From the NCBI GenBank assembly GCA_030040525.1, contig JASHTN010000229.1, positions 1-14,908 of the forward strand: DNA of 14,908 bases. The letters are read 5' to 3'. The notes below the pieces were generated by a model, which was not told where the DNA came from, did no database searches, and was given only the letters and a program-made list of their open reading frames with translations. This document shows positions 1-7,886 of the stretch, piece by piece (positions within the stretch are counted from its first letter, which is position 1; each line of letters opens with the position of its first letter). The translations under genes and the position numbers were made by a program. The DNA comes from Gammaproteobacteria bacterium (GTDB lineage: Bacteria; Pseudomonadota; Gammaproteobacteria; Steroidobacterales; Steroidobacteraceae).

Positions 1-16
1 AAGGTAGGGTAAAAGT

Positions 17-1705
17 ATGTTGGACTCAGCACGCAAAGAACATGCGTCGACCCTCGAACGCATTCAGCTTCATCCGCGCCCCGAGGCGTTCTCGGCGAGG
101 ATCCTCACGGCAATCCTTGTCGCACTTGTCCTCGTCGTTGGCGCATCGCGCGTACCCGCGTCCTCCGGAGACCTCGCCAGCAACTTGGACGGTGGCGACT
201 GGGGATACGTCGACCACGACCTCGCCGGAACCCGCTACTCCCCTCTGAAGCAGATCACTACGAAGAATGTATCGCAGCTCGTCAAGGCCTGTGCGTACTC
301 ATTCCCCGACAAAGAGCCATCGCAGACTGCCCCGATCGTGTCCGCGGGCAGGATGTACCTGACGACTGCGCACTACACCGTTGCTATCGATGGCGCAGAT
401 TGCCACGTGATCTGGTCGAGCACGTGGACGCCTCACGAGCACGAGCCGGCGAACACGCATCGCGGCGCGGCGCTGGCCGACGGAAAGATCATTCGCGGCA
501 CCGATGATGACTTTCTGGTGGCGCTGGACGCCAGGGATGGTCATACGATTTGGAGCAGGCAGATAGCCGACCCGAAGGAGGGCTATTTCATCAGCATGCC
601 GCCTTTGGTTCACGGCAAGCTGATCTACATCGGGCCGGCAGGCGCTGAGACGGCCGCGCACGGTTGGGTGGGTGCGTTCCGAATCAGTGACGGCGAGCGA
701 GTCTGGCGTTTCAACATCGTGCCTGACGATGGCGAGCCGGGCGCTGACACCTGGGGACCAGATTCAGCCGCCCGCAAACATGGCGGAGGCAATGTCTGGA
801 CGCCGATGTCCTTTGACGAAAAAAAGAATCTGCTCTATGTGCCGGGCGGAAACGCGGCGCCCGATCTCTACGATGACGACCGCCCCGGCGACAATCTATA
901 TACGAATTCGTTGATCGCCTTGGATGCCGCGACCGGTCATCTCGCTTGGTACCGTCAATTCGTACCCCACGATGTGCACGATTACGATCTCTCGCACGTT
1001 GCCCCGGTGTTCACGACAACCATCAGGGGGTCGACGCGCAATGTGGTCGCGAGCACCGGCAAGGACGGAGTGCTGCGACTCTTGGACCGGGAATCAAAGG
1101 ATGTCATCTATAGCGTTCCGTTCAGCAACCGGCTGAACGTCGAAGCCCCCGTAACCAGGACGCCGGTACGCGTTTGCCCGGGAACCCTCGGAGGGCAGGA
1201 GTGGAACGGCTCCGCCTACTACGACAAGCGAAACATGCTGATTGTCCCTGCAACCGACTGGTGTGCGGAGTTCAACAAGGATGCGACGGCACCGGATCCA
1301 GAAAGGGAACACACCCACGCCTTCTACTTTGGCGGTGAGACGAAGTTCGATCCGTGGTCAGCCGCCCGGGGCCGACTCACTGCGTTTGACGCTTCCACAG
1401 GCCAGGAGAAGTGGCGCTACGACGCCCCGAAACCGATGGTGGCCGGAGTGACCGCGACCGCAGGCGATGTGATTTTCACGGGTGAATTAACCGGTGATCT
1501 GCTGGCGCTGGACGCGAGATCCGGCAAGGTGCTGCTGCGGGTCCCCCTCGGCGGCCCGGCCGGCGGCGGGGTCGTCACCTACAGTGCTCGCGGTGTGCAA
1601 GACGTAGCGGTCGTCTCCGGCTTCGTGGGGGTTTACAACCTGGTCGCTCCTGAAATTGGCGGCGGCAATACCACGGTCACGGTCTTTCGCCTCCCCGGAA
1701 AGTGA
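17..1705 (+). CDS. PQQ-binding-like beta-propeller quinoprotein dehydrogenase, membrane-anchored or exported
   Basis: This is probably a periplasmic quinoprotein that oxidises an alcohol or sugar with pyrroloquinoline quinone; the substrate cannot be read from sequence. Residues 29-50 form one hydrophobic segment after a basic stretch, either an uncleaved signal anchor or a long signal peptide. The mature part opens with the family signature DWGYVDHDLAGTRYSPL (61-77) and shows propeller blades with repeated ALDAxTG-type ends. By comparison with methanol dehydrogenase I read probable calcium/PQQ ligands as E211 (PAGAE), N279 (PGGNAAPD) and the acidic HDVHDYD (318-324), with K349 in STGKDG. Two usual features are missing: the vicinal Cys-Cys pair, whose place before N-x-RG is taken by HEHEPANTHRG, and any C-terminal cytochrome c domain (no CxxCH). 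The electron acceptor must therefore be separate. The purine-rich AAGGTAGGG just before the ATG supports this start. Family call is solid; catalytic activity is inferred. Confidence 0.86.
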   Translation: MLDSARKEHASTLERIQLHPRPEAFSARILTAILVALVLVVGASRVPASSGDLASNLDGGDWGYVDHDLAGTRYSPLKQITTKNVSQLVKACAYSFPDKEPSQTAPIVSAGRMYLTTAHYTVAIDGADCHVIWSSTWTPHEHEPANTHRGAALADGKIIRGTDDDFLVALDARDGHTIWSRQIADPKEGYFISMPPLVHGKLIYIGPAGAETAAHGWVGAFRISDGERVWRFNIVPDDGEPGADTWGPDSAARKHGGGNVWTPMSFDEKKNLLYVPGGNAAPDLYDDDRPGDNLYTNSLIALDAATGHLAWYRQFVPHDVHDYDLSHVAPVFTTTIRGSTRNVVASTGKDGVLRLLDRESKDVIYSVPFSNRLNVEAPVTRTPVRVCPGTLGGQEWNGSAYYDKRNMLIVPATDWCAEFNKDATAPDPEREHTHAFYFGGETKFDPWSAARGRLTAFDASTGQEKWRYDAPKPMVAGVTATAGDVIFTGELTGDLLALDARSGKVLLRVPLGGPAGGGVVTYSARGVQDVAVVSGFVGVYNLVAPEIGGGNTTVTVFRLPGK

Positions 1706-1738
1706 GCCGGAAACTCAGCCCCAGCTAGGAGTCGTAAC

Positions 1739-2182
1739 ATGAGCGATGACAATGTGTCCGCTGTTCGTAACGCCTATGCGGTTGCAGAACGGAAGGATCT
1801 AGAAGGCTGGATCAGCTTGTTCACGCCTGACGGGGTATTCACCGACAATTCCGTCGGTGCGAGCTACCGTGGTCGCGCGCTCGCCGACCCCGTCCGAAAT
1901 TACGGTACGGCATTCTCAAACATGCACCGCGAACTATTTCGCATCTATGCCGATGGCAATGTCGTTGTGGTGCAACTGGCTCTGCAGGGCACCCACGATG
2001 GCCCTTTGCAGCTTCCCTTTGGAAAGCTGCCTGCCACGGGTAGGCAAATGGACGCCCCGTGCTGCGACGTGTTCGAACTCGAAGGCGGCAAGATCAAACG
2101 CTTCGACTGCTACCCAGAGGGGTCCGTGATTTTTTCTCAGCTCGGGGTTTTGAACAATCTCAACGCCGCCCTGAGCCACTGA
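1739..2182 (+). CDS. SnoaL/NTF2-like small protein
   Basis: This 147-residue cytoplasmic protein has no signal peptide or membrane segment. It has the length and pattern of the SnoaL/NTF2 superfamily: an opening helix (VSAVRNAYAVAERKDLEGW), then LFTPDGVFTDNSVGASYRG, and a C-terminal sheet ending FDCYPEGSVIFSQLG. These alpha+beta cones bind small hydrophobic ligands and include isomerases, cyclases, hydrolases and non-enzymes, so the reaction cannot be named. The pair MDAPCCDVFEL/GGKIKRFDCY is the usual conserved end region. The start has a good Shine-Dalgarno sequence, AGGAG at 1727-1731. It begins 33 bp after the quinoprotein stop on the same strand, so co-transcription is likely; it may process or bind a compound handled by the dehydrogenase (inference). 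Confidence 0.82.
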   Translation: MSDDNVSAVRNAYAVAERKDLEGWISLFTPDGVFTDNSVGASYRGRALADPVRNYGTAFSNMHRELFRIYADGNVVVVQLALQGTHDGPLQLPFGKLPATGRQMDAPCCDVFELEGGKIKRFDCYPEGSVIFSQLGVLNNLNAALSH

Positions 2183-2209
2183 GAATCTTAGTCCGTTCCG
2201 GCTTCGCGC

Positions 2210-2243
2210 CGATGCCGCGCAGGCGTATGCCCGCGCGGCATCG
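2210..2243. terminator. Long hairpin between convergent genes, candidate bidirectional terminator
   Basis: CGATGCCGCGC (2210-2220) is matched exactly by its reverse complement at 2233-2243. Inside, one A/C mismatch is followed by a further GGC/GCC pair around a GTAT loop, giving 14 bp of stem with one mismatch. It lies between the stops of the SnoaL-like gene (2182) and the UrcA-like gene (2261), where a shared terminator is expected. There is no T-run on either side, so it may instead be a dispersed palindromic repeat or an mRNA-stabilising stem. Confidence 0.55.
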
Positions 2244-2260
2244 TGTCGTACTACTCATCG

Positions 2261-2650
2261 TCAATGGGCTTTTGCGAGCTGCATCAGGGCGGCCTTATCA
2301 CCCTTGGTGCGCAACTGATGATATTGCGTCAGCAGTGGACGGTTGACGGTCGCAACGGCATTGGCGATCGCCGTGTCCACGCAGGTTCGGTACTCTACGA
2401 AGTGCCACTGAGTCTCGAGTGGGTCGCAGACGTCACGCGCCGCGTGGGCGATCCTGCCATACAGTTTGGCAACGCCTTCAATTCTCGAAAGATCGAGATC
2501 GGCGAATCGGACGGTTTCTTTTCGCACCGCATCTGTTGCTGACGTGTCGTTCGAGAGAGAGCCGGCGAATGCATCGGCTGCGCTGAAACCCAGAGTCGCT
2601 GCGATGCAGATCGTCAGCGCTCGAGCAGCGGTAGTTATGGTCGCGTTCAT
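2261..2650 (-). CDS. UrcA family secreted small protein
   Basis: This is a 129-residue protein of the UrcA family, a group of small exported proteins of unknown function common in proteobacteria. Residues 1-29 form a signal peptide (basic start, hydrophobic ALTICIAATLGFSAADAFA). The mature part carries the family core ETVRFADLDLSRIEGVAKLYGRIAHAA (45-71), then two cysteines at 75 and 90 that could form a disulfide, and the ending AVATVNRPLL. A longer frame reaches to 2854, but I chose the ATG at 2650 because it has AAGGAG six bases upstream and places the signal peptide at the N-terminus. It is transcribed towards the quinoprotein pair and away from the LuxR-type regulator. Confidence 0.86.
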   Translation of the reverse strand: MNATITTAARALTICIAATLGFSAADAFAGSLSNDTSATDAVRKETVRFADLDLSRIEGVAKLYGRIAHAARDVCDPLETQWHFVEYRTCVDTAIANAVATVNRPLLTQYHQLRTKGDKAALMQLAKAH

Positions 2651-2656
2651 TTCTGT

Positions 2657-2662
2657 CTCCTT
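2657..2662 (-). promoter_or_regulatory. Ribosome binding site fixing the UrcA-like start
   Basis: On the minus strand this reads AAGGAG, six bases before the ATG at 2650. It decides between this start and the in-frame upstream one at 2854, which would add 68 unlikely residues in front of the signal peptide. Confidence 0.75.
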
Positions 2663-2771
2663 GGTAAGGTGATGCAAGTTGTAAGTCTGATCTGATGTGG
2701 ACGTTATCCACGGTGTGAATATGAGCGGCGCGCGGCACTTCTTGTATCGCGAGAAATGAGCACGAATCGCC

Positions 2772-2790
2772 CGAGCTCGTAGTGAGCTCG
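2772..2790. repeat. Inverted repeat, 7-bp arms
   Basis: CGAGCTC and GAGCTCG are separated by GTAGT. It lies 122 bp upstream of the UrcA-like start and is followed 33 bp later by a second inverted repeat of the same arm length. It could be an operator for the divergent genes or a stem in a leader RNA. Confidence 0.45.
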
Positions 2791-2823
2791 CGTCAGTAGT
2801 TCGAGGTAGATTGCGTAACCGGG

Positions 2824-2840
2824 GAGCGCTTGTAGCGCTC
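2824..2840. repeat. Inverted repeat, 7-bp arms, 3-base spacer
   Basis: GAGCGCT and AGCGCTC flank TGT. It is the second of two 7-bp inverted repeats in the divergent spacer. As RNA it would make a tight hairpin on either strand; as DNA it could be a dimer binding site. No T-run follows, so a terminator is unlikely. Confidence 0.45.
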
Positions 2841-3016
2841 GGCCGATGAGTCACTGCGCTTCATAGCGATGATTTGCACCCGGCGCTTGCCGGAGGTCAG
2901 CCGCAGAGATCCTGGCTTGGAGCGCCGACTACGCCCCCAAGGCGGCAATTGCGCGCGGTCAGCGACGGCCCTCTCAAGAGACTGATAGATGTAGGAAAAA
3001 TGGTCTCCTGGAGTCA

Positions 3017-3028
3017 GAGCTGCAGCTC
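3017..3028. repeat. Perfect 12-bp palindrome upstream of the LuxR-type regulator
   Basis: GAGCTGCAGCTC is its own reverse complement and lies 108 bp upstream of the regulator start. A 9-bp near-palindrome (CTCC-T-GGAG, 3005-3013) is directly before it. LuxR-type HTH dimers bind palindromes, so autoregulation is possible but not shown. Confidence 0.35.
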
Positions 3029-3135
3029 GCGGCGGTTGCCGGAGACATGGCCTTCGTCCCGCGGCGCGCGAGCCGAGCAATGCCGCCTCAGCATTTCTGG
3101 TGACTCTGTCGATCAAGCACCAGATGTAGAATCAG

Positions 3136-6114
3136 GTGTGCATGAACGATCAATCGACCCCACGTGGCGGCGGGAACGCTCATGGATGTATTGGCCGGGC
3201 GCGTGAACTCGAGGTTTTCCGGGAAGCATTCGCCCGGATGCTTTCCGGACGACGCCAACTGGTGCTCATGTCCGGCGAGCCTGGGATCGGCAAGACTCGG
3301 TGCGCTGAAGCGCTTGCGGAGTTAGCTGAAGATCAAGGCGCTCTGGTGCTCTGGGGGCGCTGCCACGAGGAGGCCGGGGCGCCGCCGTACTGGCCTTGGG
3401 TACAAGTCCTTCGGGCCTATGTCGCGGCTTCTTCCCACGACGAAGTGCGTCTCAACATGGGCACAGCGGCCAACCACATTGCGGCACTCGTGCCCGAGCT
3501 TATAGAGACCTCAGAGCGCACTCACCTGGCGCCTGAGGCGATAGGCGATGCGAACCCTGTGCGATTTCGCACCTTTGACGCCATCGGCCAATTTCTCCTC
3601 AAGGCAACGCAGCAGGTACCCATTACGTTGGTTCTGGACGATCTGCACTGGGCCGATGGGCCTTCCTTGTCGCTTCTCGAGTTCCTGAGCCAGGAGTTGA
3701 CTCGCAGTCGGTTGCTCCTGGTCGGGACCTATCGGGATGCGGACATCTCGAAGACGCCGTTGCAAAGCACGCTCGGCGAACTGGGTCGTGAGTGTGACGT
3801 TCACAGGGTTCATCTGGCTGGGCTCTCTCGGACTGCGATCGGTGAGGTCGCCGAGCGCATGTGCGGCGTCGCGTTGTCTGAGTCTGTGATCGGAAGGATT
3901 TGTCAAGAGACGGACGGCAATCCGCTCTTTGCGATCGAGCTGATCAAAGTCCTCATCGATGAGAGCGCAGGATCCGGAATTACGACCGTTTCAAGAAAGA
4001 TTCCAGCCGGTGTGCGCGAGACTATTGGGCGACGTCTGAATCGACTTTCGGCTCGTTGCAACGACCTGCTGGGTATCGCCGCCGTGTACGGCCGTGGATT
4101 CACGGTTCGTGAGCTCGCTGTCGCTGCCGGCCAAGATGTGCAGGAGGTGCTGACCGGTCTCGAGCCCGCCATACAGGCCGGTATCGTCGAATCCAACACA
4201 GCAGTTGCGGGAAGCTATCAGTTCACCCATGCGCTGATTCGCGAGACGATTTACGAGGAGTTGCATGCCTCTGATCGCCTGCGGATGCACGGCCGTGCCG
4301 GTGACGCACTGGTCAGCGTGCACTCAGCGCAGCTTGAGCCCGCACTCACCCGCATCGCGCATCATTACCACGAAGGGGCGACGCTCGGAAACCCCGACAA
4401 GGCCATCGTGTTTGCACTGCGGGCGGCCGAGAGTGCCGTTCGAATGTACGCTTACGAAGATGCGCTGCTGCATTACGAGCGCGCCATCGGGGCCTTGACA
4501 AGCGGCGGATTGATGCACGATGAACGCCTTGCTCGGGTGTACATCCTCAAGGGCTTGGCGTTGATCCACTTGGGACAGGTTCAGCGGTCCGTTGACGTCC
4601 TGCTCGAAGCCGTATATCGGACTCGCGTATTGGGCAGCGCTGAATTGCTCGTCGACGCCCTCAGGTGCCTTGCCTATTCGTCATCTGATGTTGCGCAACA
4701 GCATCTCCTTCCGTTGCTCGACCACGCGCTGACGCTGTTACCTGAGGTGGATTCGGTCGCTCGCGCGAAGGCATTGGCCACGCGCGCATTCGCCCAGAGA
4801 ACCTTGGTGGACAAGTCACGGATCCAGCCTCTCGTGGATGAGGCCCTTGCTATGGCCAGGCGCAGCTGTGACGCCACGGCGCGTTGCGCATGCTACCAGC
4901 TTTCGGTTCTGGCGCTGCGCGGTGATCCGGAGACCTTGCACCGCCGCCTGCTACTCGGTGAGGAATACATTACGGTGGCTCGGTCTACTTCCAGCGCCTA
5001 TCTTCTGGCTGAAGCTCATCACTGGCAGGCTCTGAATCTCATCGAATCCGGACGGCTTGATGAACTGGAAACACTTCTCGAGCGCTATGAGAGTCTCAGC
5101 ACCGCTCGTTTCGGGCTGCATCAATACCAGGCGGCCTCCTACCGGGCGATCCTCGCGTTGTTGCGCGGCGAATGGGCGGACTCGGAAAGGCGAATCGAGG
5201 CGTTGCTGGAGATCGGTACGAAAACTCGCAGCGACGACGCGCACGGTGTTTATGGTGCGCAGATGTTTGCGCTCAACCGGGATCTTGGCTGCTTGCAGGC
5301 GCTGGCGCCAGACGTTGAGCGCGTCGCAGCGAGCACAGGTCGGCGCATGTGGGAACCCGGCCTGATGCTGATGTGTGCCGAGATTGGCATGCTCGATGAG
5401 GCGCGGCGAATTTTTAACCGGCTTGCCGAGCGGGATTTCGTCGCCATATGCCGGGACGACATGTACGTGACCTGCCTGGTGTTTTGTGCGGAGACCTGCT
5501 GCGCCTTGGCCGATGCCGAGCGCGCAGCGACCCTCTATGAGCTGTTAGGACCATACGCAGGGCAAACAGCCAACCATCCAACCGCCGTATGCTTCGGTGC
5601 TGCCGAACTCTACCTGGCCATGCTCGCTTGCACGGCGAATTGGCCGGATCGCGCGGTCGAGCACTTCGAGCGCGCGATATCGCTCAACCGCGCCATGCGC
5701 GCGTGGCCCTGGCTTGCGCGAAGTCTGTTTCGACACGGGGCTTTTCTGGTAGCACGGCAGACCGATGCAGAGCGGCGGCTTGGTCTTCAACAACTGCGCG
5801 AAGCCGAGCATCTCGCGGGTCGAATCGGAATGACGCGCCTGATTGACGATATCGATGCCTTGCTGCACGGCAGCGGCGACCGCATGAGTTATCCTGACGA
5901 TCTTACCGCGCGCGAAGTAGAGGTTCTGCGTCTGCTCGCCATTGGGCGGACCAACAAGGATGTTTCCCTGGTACTGTCGATCAGTCTGAATACCGTTGCC
6001 ACGCATGTCCGGAACATTCTGAATAAGACACAGTGCGCTAATCGGACCGAGGCCGCTACCTATGCAATCAGGCATGGGTTGCATGGTTCGGAATCGACTT
6101 CGGTTACCGCCTGA
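3136..6114 (+). CDS. Large ATP-binding LuxR-family transcriptional regulator (LAL/MalT-like)
   Basis: This 992-residue cytoplasmic regulator has the LAL (MalT-like) plan. An N-terminal AAA/STAND ATPase starts at CIGRARELEVF (18-28), with Walker A GEPGIGKT (47-54), Walker B TLVLDDLHWAD (164-174) and a sensor-like LLLVGTYRDAD (193-203). A long alpha-helical middle of about 400-900 is probably TPR-like. A C-terminal LuxR/FixJ helix-turn-helix runs from LTAREVEVLRLLAIGRTNKD (923-942) to about 982. Family members are ATP-dependent activators whose middle domain senses an inducer; the signal here is unknown. The first codon at 3136 is GTG; an ATG two codons on (3142) is equally possible and neither has a strong Shine-Dalgarno site. 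A DUF4242 gene follows 19 bp later, probably in the same transcript. It is divergent from the UrcA-like gene and could control it or the quinoprotein pair (inference). Confidence 0.92.
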   Translation: MCMNDQSTPRGGGNAHGCIGRARELEVFREAFARMLSGRRQLVLMSGEPGIGKTRCAEALAELAEDQGALVLWGRCHEEAGAPPYWPWVQVLRAYVAASSHDEVRLNMGTAANHIAALVPELIETSERTHLAPEAIGDANPVRFRTFDAIGQFLLKATQQVPITLVLDDLHWADGPSLSLLEFLSQELTRSRLLLVGTYRDADISKTPLQSTLGELGRECDVHRVHLAGLSRTAIGEVAERMCGVALSESVIGRICQETDGNPLFAIELIKVLIDESAGSGITTVSRKIPAGVRETIGRRLNRLSARCNDLLGIAAVYGRGFTVRELAVAAGQDVQEVLTGLEPAIQAGIVESNTAVAGSYQFTHALIRETIYEELHASDRLRMHGRAGDALVSVHSAQLEPALTRIAHHYHEGATLGNPDKAIVFALRAAESAVRMYAYEDALLHYERAIGALTSGGLMHDERLARVYILKGLALIHLGQVQRSVDVLLEAVYRTRVLGSAELLVDALRCLAYSSSDVAQQHLLPLLDHALTLLPEVDSVARAKALATRAFAQRTLVDKSRIQPLVDEALAMARRSCDATARCACYQLSVLALRGDPETLHRRLLLGEEYITVARSTSSAYLLAEAHHWQALNLIESGRLDELETLLERYESLSTARFGLHQYQAASYRAILALLRGEWADSERRIEALLEIGTKTRSDDAHGVYGAQMFALNRDLGCLQALAPDVERVAASTGRRMWEPGLMLMCAEIGMLDEARRIFNRLAERDFVAICRDDMYVTCLVFCAETCCALADAERAATLYELLGPYAGQTANHPTAVCFGAAELYLAMLACTANWPDRAVEHFERAISLNRAMRAWPWLARSLFRHGAFLVARQTDAERRLGLQQLREAEHLAGRIGMTRLIDDIDALLHGSGDRMSYPDDLTAREVEVLRLLAIGRTNKDVSLVLSISLNTVATHVRNILNKTQCANRTEAATYAIRHGLHGSESTSVTA

Positions 6115-6121
6115 TTCTGTT

Positions 6122-6127
6122 GGGGAG
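6122..6127 (+). promoter_or_regulatory. Ribosome binding site of the DUF4242 gene
   Basis: GGGGAG ends six bases before the ATG at 6134. It selects 6134 over the in-frame ATG at 6128, which touches it, and over starts at 6062 and later that lie inside the regulator gene. Confidence 0.6.
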
Positions 6128-6133
6128 ATGATC

Positions 6134-6400
6134 ATGGCGCTCTTTATGATAGAAAGAAATTTCGCCGGCGCGCTGAACGCCTCGGCAGCCGACCTCAAGG
6201 CTATCGTCGAGATCAACAATCAGACCGGCGTCAAATGGTTGCAGTCGTTCCTGTCCGCCGATAAGCGAAAAACATATTGCCTGTACGAAGCGGAAAGCGG
6301 TGATGCCATCAGGGAGGCCGCCAGACGTGCCGGTCTTCCGGCGGATGTTGTCATCGAGCTTGCCGGTGAGCTGCGTCCGGAGGCGTCGCTTGCGGCCTGA
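6134..6400 (+). CDS. DUF4242 domain-containing small protein (SCO4226-like)
   Basis: This 88-residue soluble protein matches the DUF4242 pattern: FMIERNF near the start, VKWLQSFLSADKRKTYCLYEA (33-53) with the family's SxDxxKTYCxYEA core and C49, then AIREAARRAGLPADVVIE. The family is a ferredoxin-like fold that includes the nickel-binding SCO4226 of Streptomyces; metal binding here is only a possibility. It starts 19 bp after the LuxR-type regulator stop, so the two are very likely co-transcribed. It may be a small accessory or ligand-binding partner of that regulator (inference). The larger frame starting at 6062 overlaps the regulator and is not supported. Confidence 0.85.
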   Translation: MALFMIERNFAGALNASAADLKAIVEINNQTGVKWLQSFLSADKRKTYCLYEAESGDAIREAARRAGLPADVVIELAGELRPEASLAA

Positions 6401-6451
6401 CGCAACGCTTGACAGCGGGTATCGACACCAGCCGATCGCTCGCTGATTTTG

Positions 6452-7825
6452 CTACGCCGTTATCCGCCCCCGGCTTGCGTCCCAGACCGCGGCGCGGTTG
6501 TGAAAGTAGGAGTAGTTGGCCATGTGACAGGCAATCGAAGTGTTATTGCCGAACACCGCATCCTCGACCACAGGCTGCCGGGTCTTCACAGACCCGAAGA
6601 AACGCCACAAATGGTCGTTGAGGTCGTTGTAATTGGGCGGGAAAATATAGCTATCACTGCCCTCAATCGGTTTGGCGGCTCCCGGCTTCGGATCATTCTT
6701 TTCGTGCCACGATTTCTCGTAGGTGTCCCGCATCTTGTTTGGATAGCTCGTATCGTAATAACAGGGTTCGTCATCCTGGCCGTCCTGCCGCGTCACCGTC
6801 ATCTCGGCGCCGTCGTCGTGGATTTCTATGATCCCGCGCGTGCCCAGGAAGCGGGTGACTCCTTCCCGACGAGTGCATTGCGTCATCAGGACGGCAACAC
6901 GCAGGTTCGGATAGTCATAGAGCGTGCTCATCACGTCGGGGAATTCGCGTCCGTCTTTCCAGTAGAAAAGCCCGCCCGCGCTTTGAGCACGCTCCGGCGG
7001 CGCATGCACGCCCATGACATAGTGAATGCCCGTGAGAGCATGAACGAAGAGATCCCCCGCCAGACCTTCGCCGTAGTCCTGAAAAGCGCGCCAGCGCGCG
7101 AAACGGATGGGATCAAAGGGTCGCTGGGGCGCATCACCGAGCCACGTTTTCCAGTCGAAGTTTTCCGGTGAGAGGTCGCTCGGAGGCAGATACACCCAGG
7201 CGCCGCACGGCGAATTCCGTCCCAGGACTGCTTCGACAGAGTTGACCTCGCCGATGGTGCCTTGCTCGATCAATTCCTTGGCTTTGGCGAAGGTGATGGA
7301 GCTCTGCCGCTGGCTGCCAATCTCAACGATGCGGTTATTTCGCCGCGCCGCCTCAATGATCTCGAAGCCCTCCTCCACCTGGTGCGTCATAGGCTTTTCG
7401 CAATAGACGTCTTTGCCGGCGTTGCAGGCGTCCAGGATGATTTGCTTATGCCAGTGGTCGGGGACGGCAACGACTACGCAATCAATCTCCTTGTTGTCGA
7501 GCAGGTCCCGGTAGCGACGCGTCGTCACCGCCGTCTTGCCCGTTGCTGCGCTGATGATCTGGTTGGCGAGCATATGTCGGTCGTCATGAAGATCACACGC
7601 GGCCACACACTCGACGCCGGGCAGACGTACCGAGGCGTCCAGTACGCCGGAGCCTCGCATCCCGATGCCTATCATGCCGAACCGGACTCGGTCGCTCGCG
7701 GAAACCGTCTGCATCGCCGCGTCCCCTCGACGGGGCTGCAGGAGATAAGGCGCGGCGGCCAGCACGATACCGGCCCCCGTCGAGCGGCGCACGAACTCAC
7801 GGCGAGAAATTTCGTCCTTAGCCAT
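6452..7825 (-). CDS. Tat-exported Gfo/Idh/MocA family oxidoreductase
   Basis: This 457-residue NAD(P)-dependent sugar oxidoreductase has a twin-arginine signal, SRREFVRRSTG at 7-17, followed by a hydrophobic stretch. The Rossmann domain begins VRFGMIGIGMRGSG, with GIGMRG at 53-58, and the family motif EKP is at 143-145 (YCEKPMTH). The C-terminal catalytic domain includes GDLFVHALTGIHYVMG with conserved His. Family members oxidise or reduce sugar hydroxyls; several work on glycosides at C3, and Tat-exported ones keep their cofactor bound. I chose the ATG at 7825 because AGGAG lies six bases upstream and the Tat signal then sits at the N-terminus; an upstream in-frame start at 7870 is weaker. 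It is the last gene of the minus-strand run, 61 bp after the DUF1080 gene. That pairing suggests it makes or reduces the 3-keto sugar the DUF1080 protein cleaves (inference). Confidence 0.93.
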   Translation of the reverse strand: MAKDEISRREFVRRSTGAGIVLAAAPYLLQPRRGDAAMQTVSASDRVRFGMIGIGMRGSGVLDASVRLPGVECVAACDLHDDRHMLANQIISAATGKTAVTTRRYRDLLDNKEIDCVVVAVPDHWHKQIILDACNAGKDVYCEKPMTHQVEEGFEIIEAARRNNRIVEIGSQRQSSITFAKAKELIEQGTIGEVNSVEAVLGRNSPCGAWVYLPPSDLSPENFDWKTWLGDAPQRPFDPIRFARWRAFQDYGEGLAGDLFVHALTGIHYVMGVHAPPERAQSAGGLFYWKDGREFPDVMSTLYDYPNLRVAVLMTQCTRREGVTRFLGTRGIIEIHDDGAEMTVTRQDGQDDEPCYYDTSYPNKMRDTYEKSWHEKNDPKPGAAKPIEGSDSYIFPPNYNDLNDHLWRFFGSVKTRQPVVEDAVFGNNTSIACHMANYSYFHNRAAVWDASRGRITA

Positions 7826-7831
7826 ATGGAT

Positions 7832-7836
7832 CTCCT
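7832..7836 (-). promoter_or_regulatory. Ribosome binding site of the Gfo/Idh/MocA gene
   Basis: The minus strand reads AGGAG here, six bases before the ATG at 7825. It decides the start in favour of the form beginning MAKDEISRREF. Confidence 0.75.
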
Positions 7837-7886
7837 GCTCGCGTCGAACTGCATGACACGCCTCGCTCACCGCTTGCGGATTCGGG

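Larger units (their letters stand above)
2651..3135. other. 485-bp divergent intergenic region
   Basis: This spacer separates the minus-strand UrcA-like gene from the plus-strand LuxR-type regulator and should hold both promoters. I could not identify a convincing -35/-10 pair. It contains two short perfect inverted repeats (2772-2790 and 2824-2840) and a 12-bp palindrome (3017-3028). Open frames crossing it (for example minus strand 2793-3116) are arginine-rich, lack a recognisable domain and look like chance reading frames. Confidence 0.6.

Noticed and set aside
2793..3116. Minus-strand 107-codon frame in the divergent spacer
   Set aside because: Low-complexity Arg/Ser-rich product, no domain, no good ribosome binding site; treated as non-coding.
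5545..6219. Minus-strand open frame of 224 codons inside the LuxR-type regulator
   Set aside because: It is antisense to a gene with clear Walker and HTH motifs, has no recognisable domain or start signal, and reflects GC-rich codon bias.
6413..6450. Possible terminator with arms CAGCG/CGCTG followed by TTTT between the DUF4242 and Gfo/Idh/MocA stops
   Set aside because: The outer stem is only 5 bp around a 23-base loop with weak inner pairing; the position is right but the structure is not convincing.
6449..7171. Plus-strand frame of 240 codons antisense to the Gfo/Idh/MocA gene
   Set aside because: It is a shadow of a clearly identified enzyme, with no ribosome binding site or family signature.
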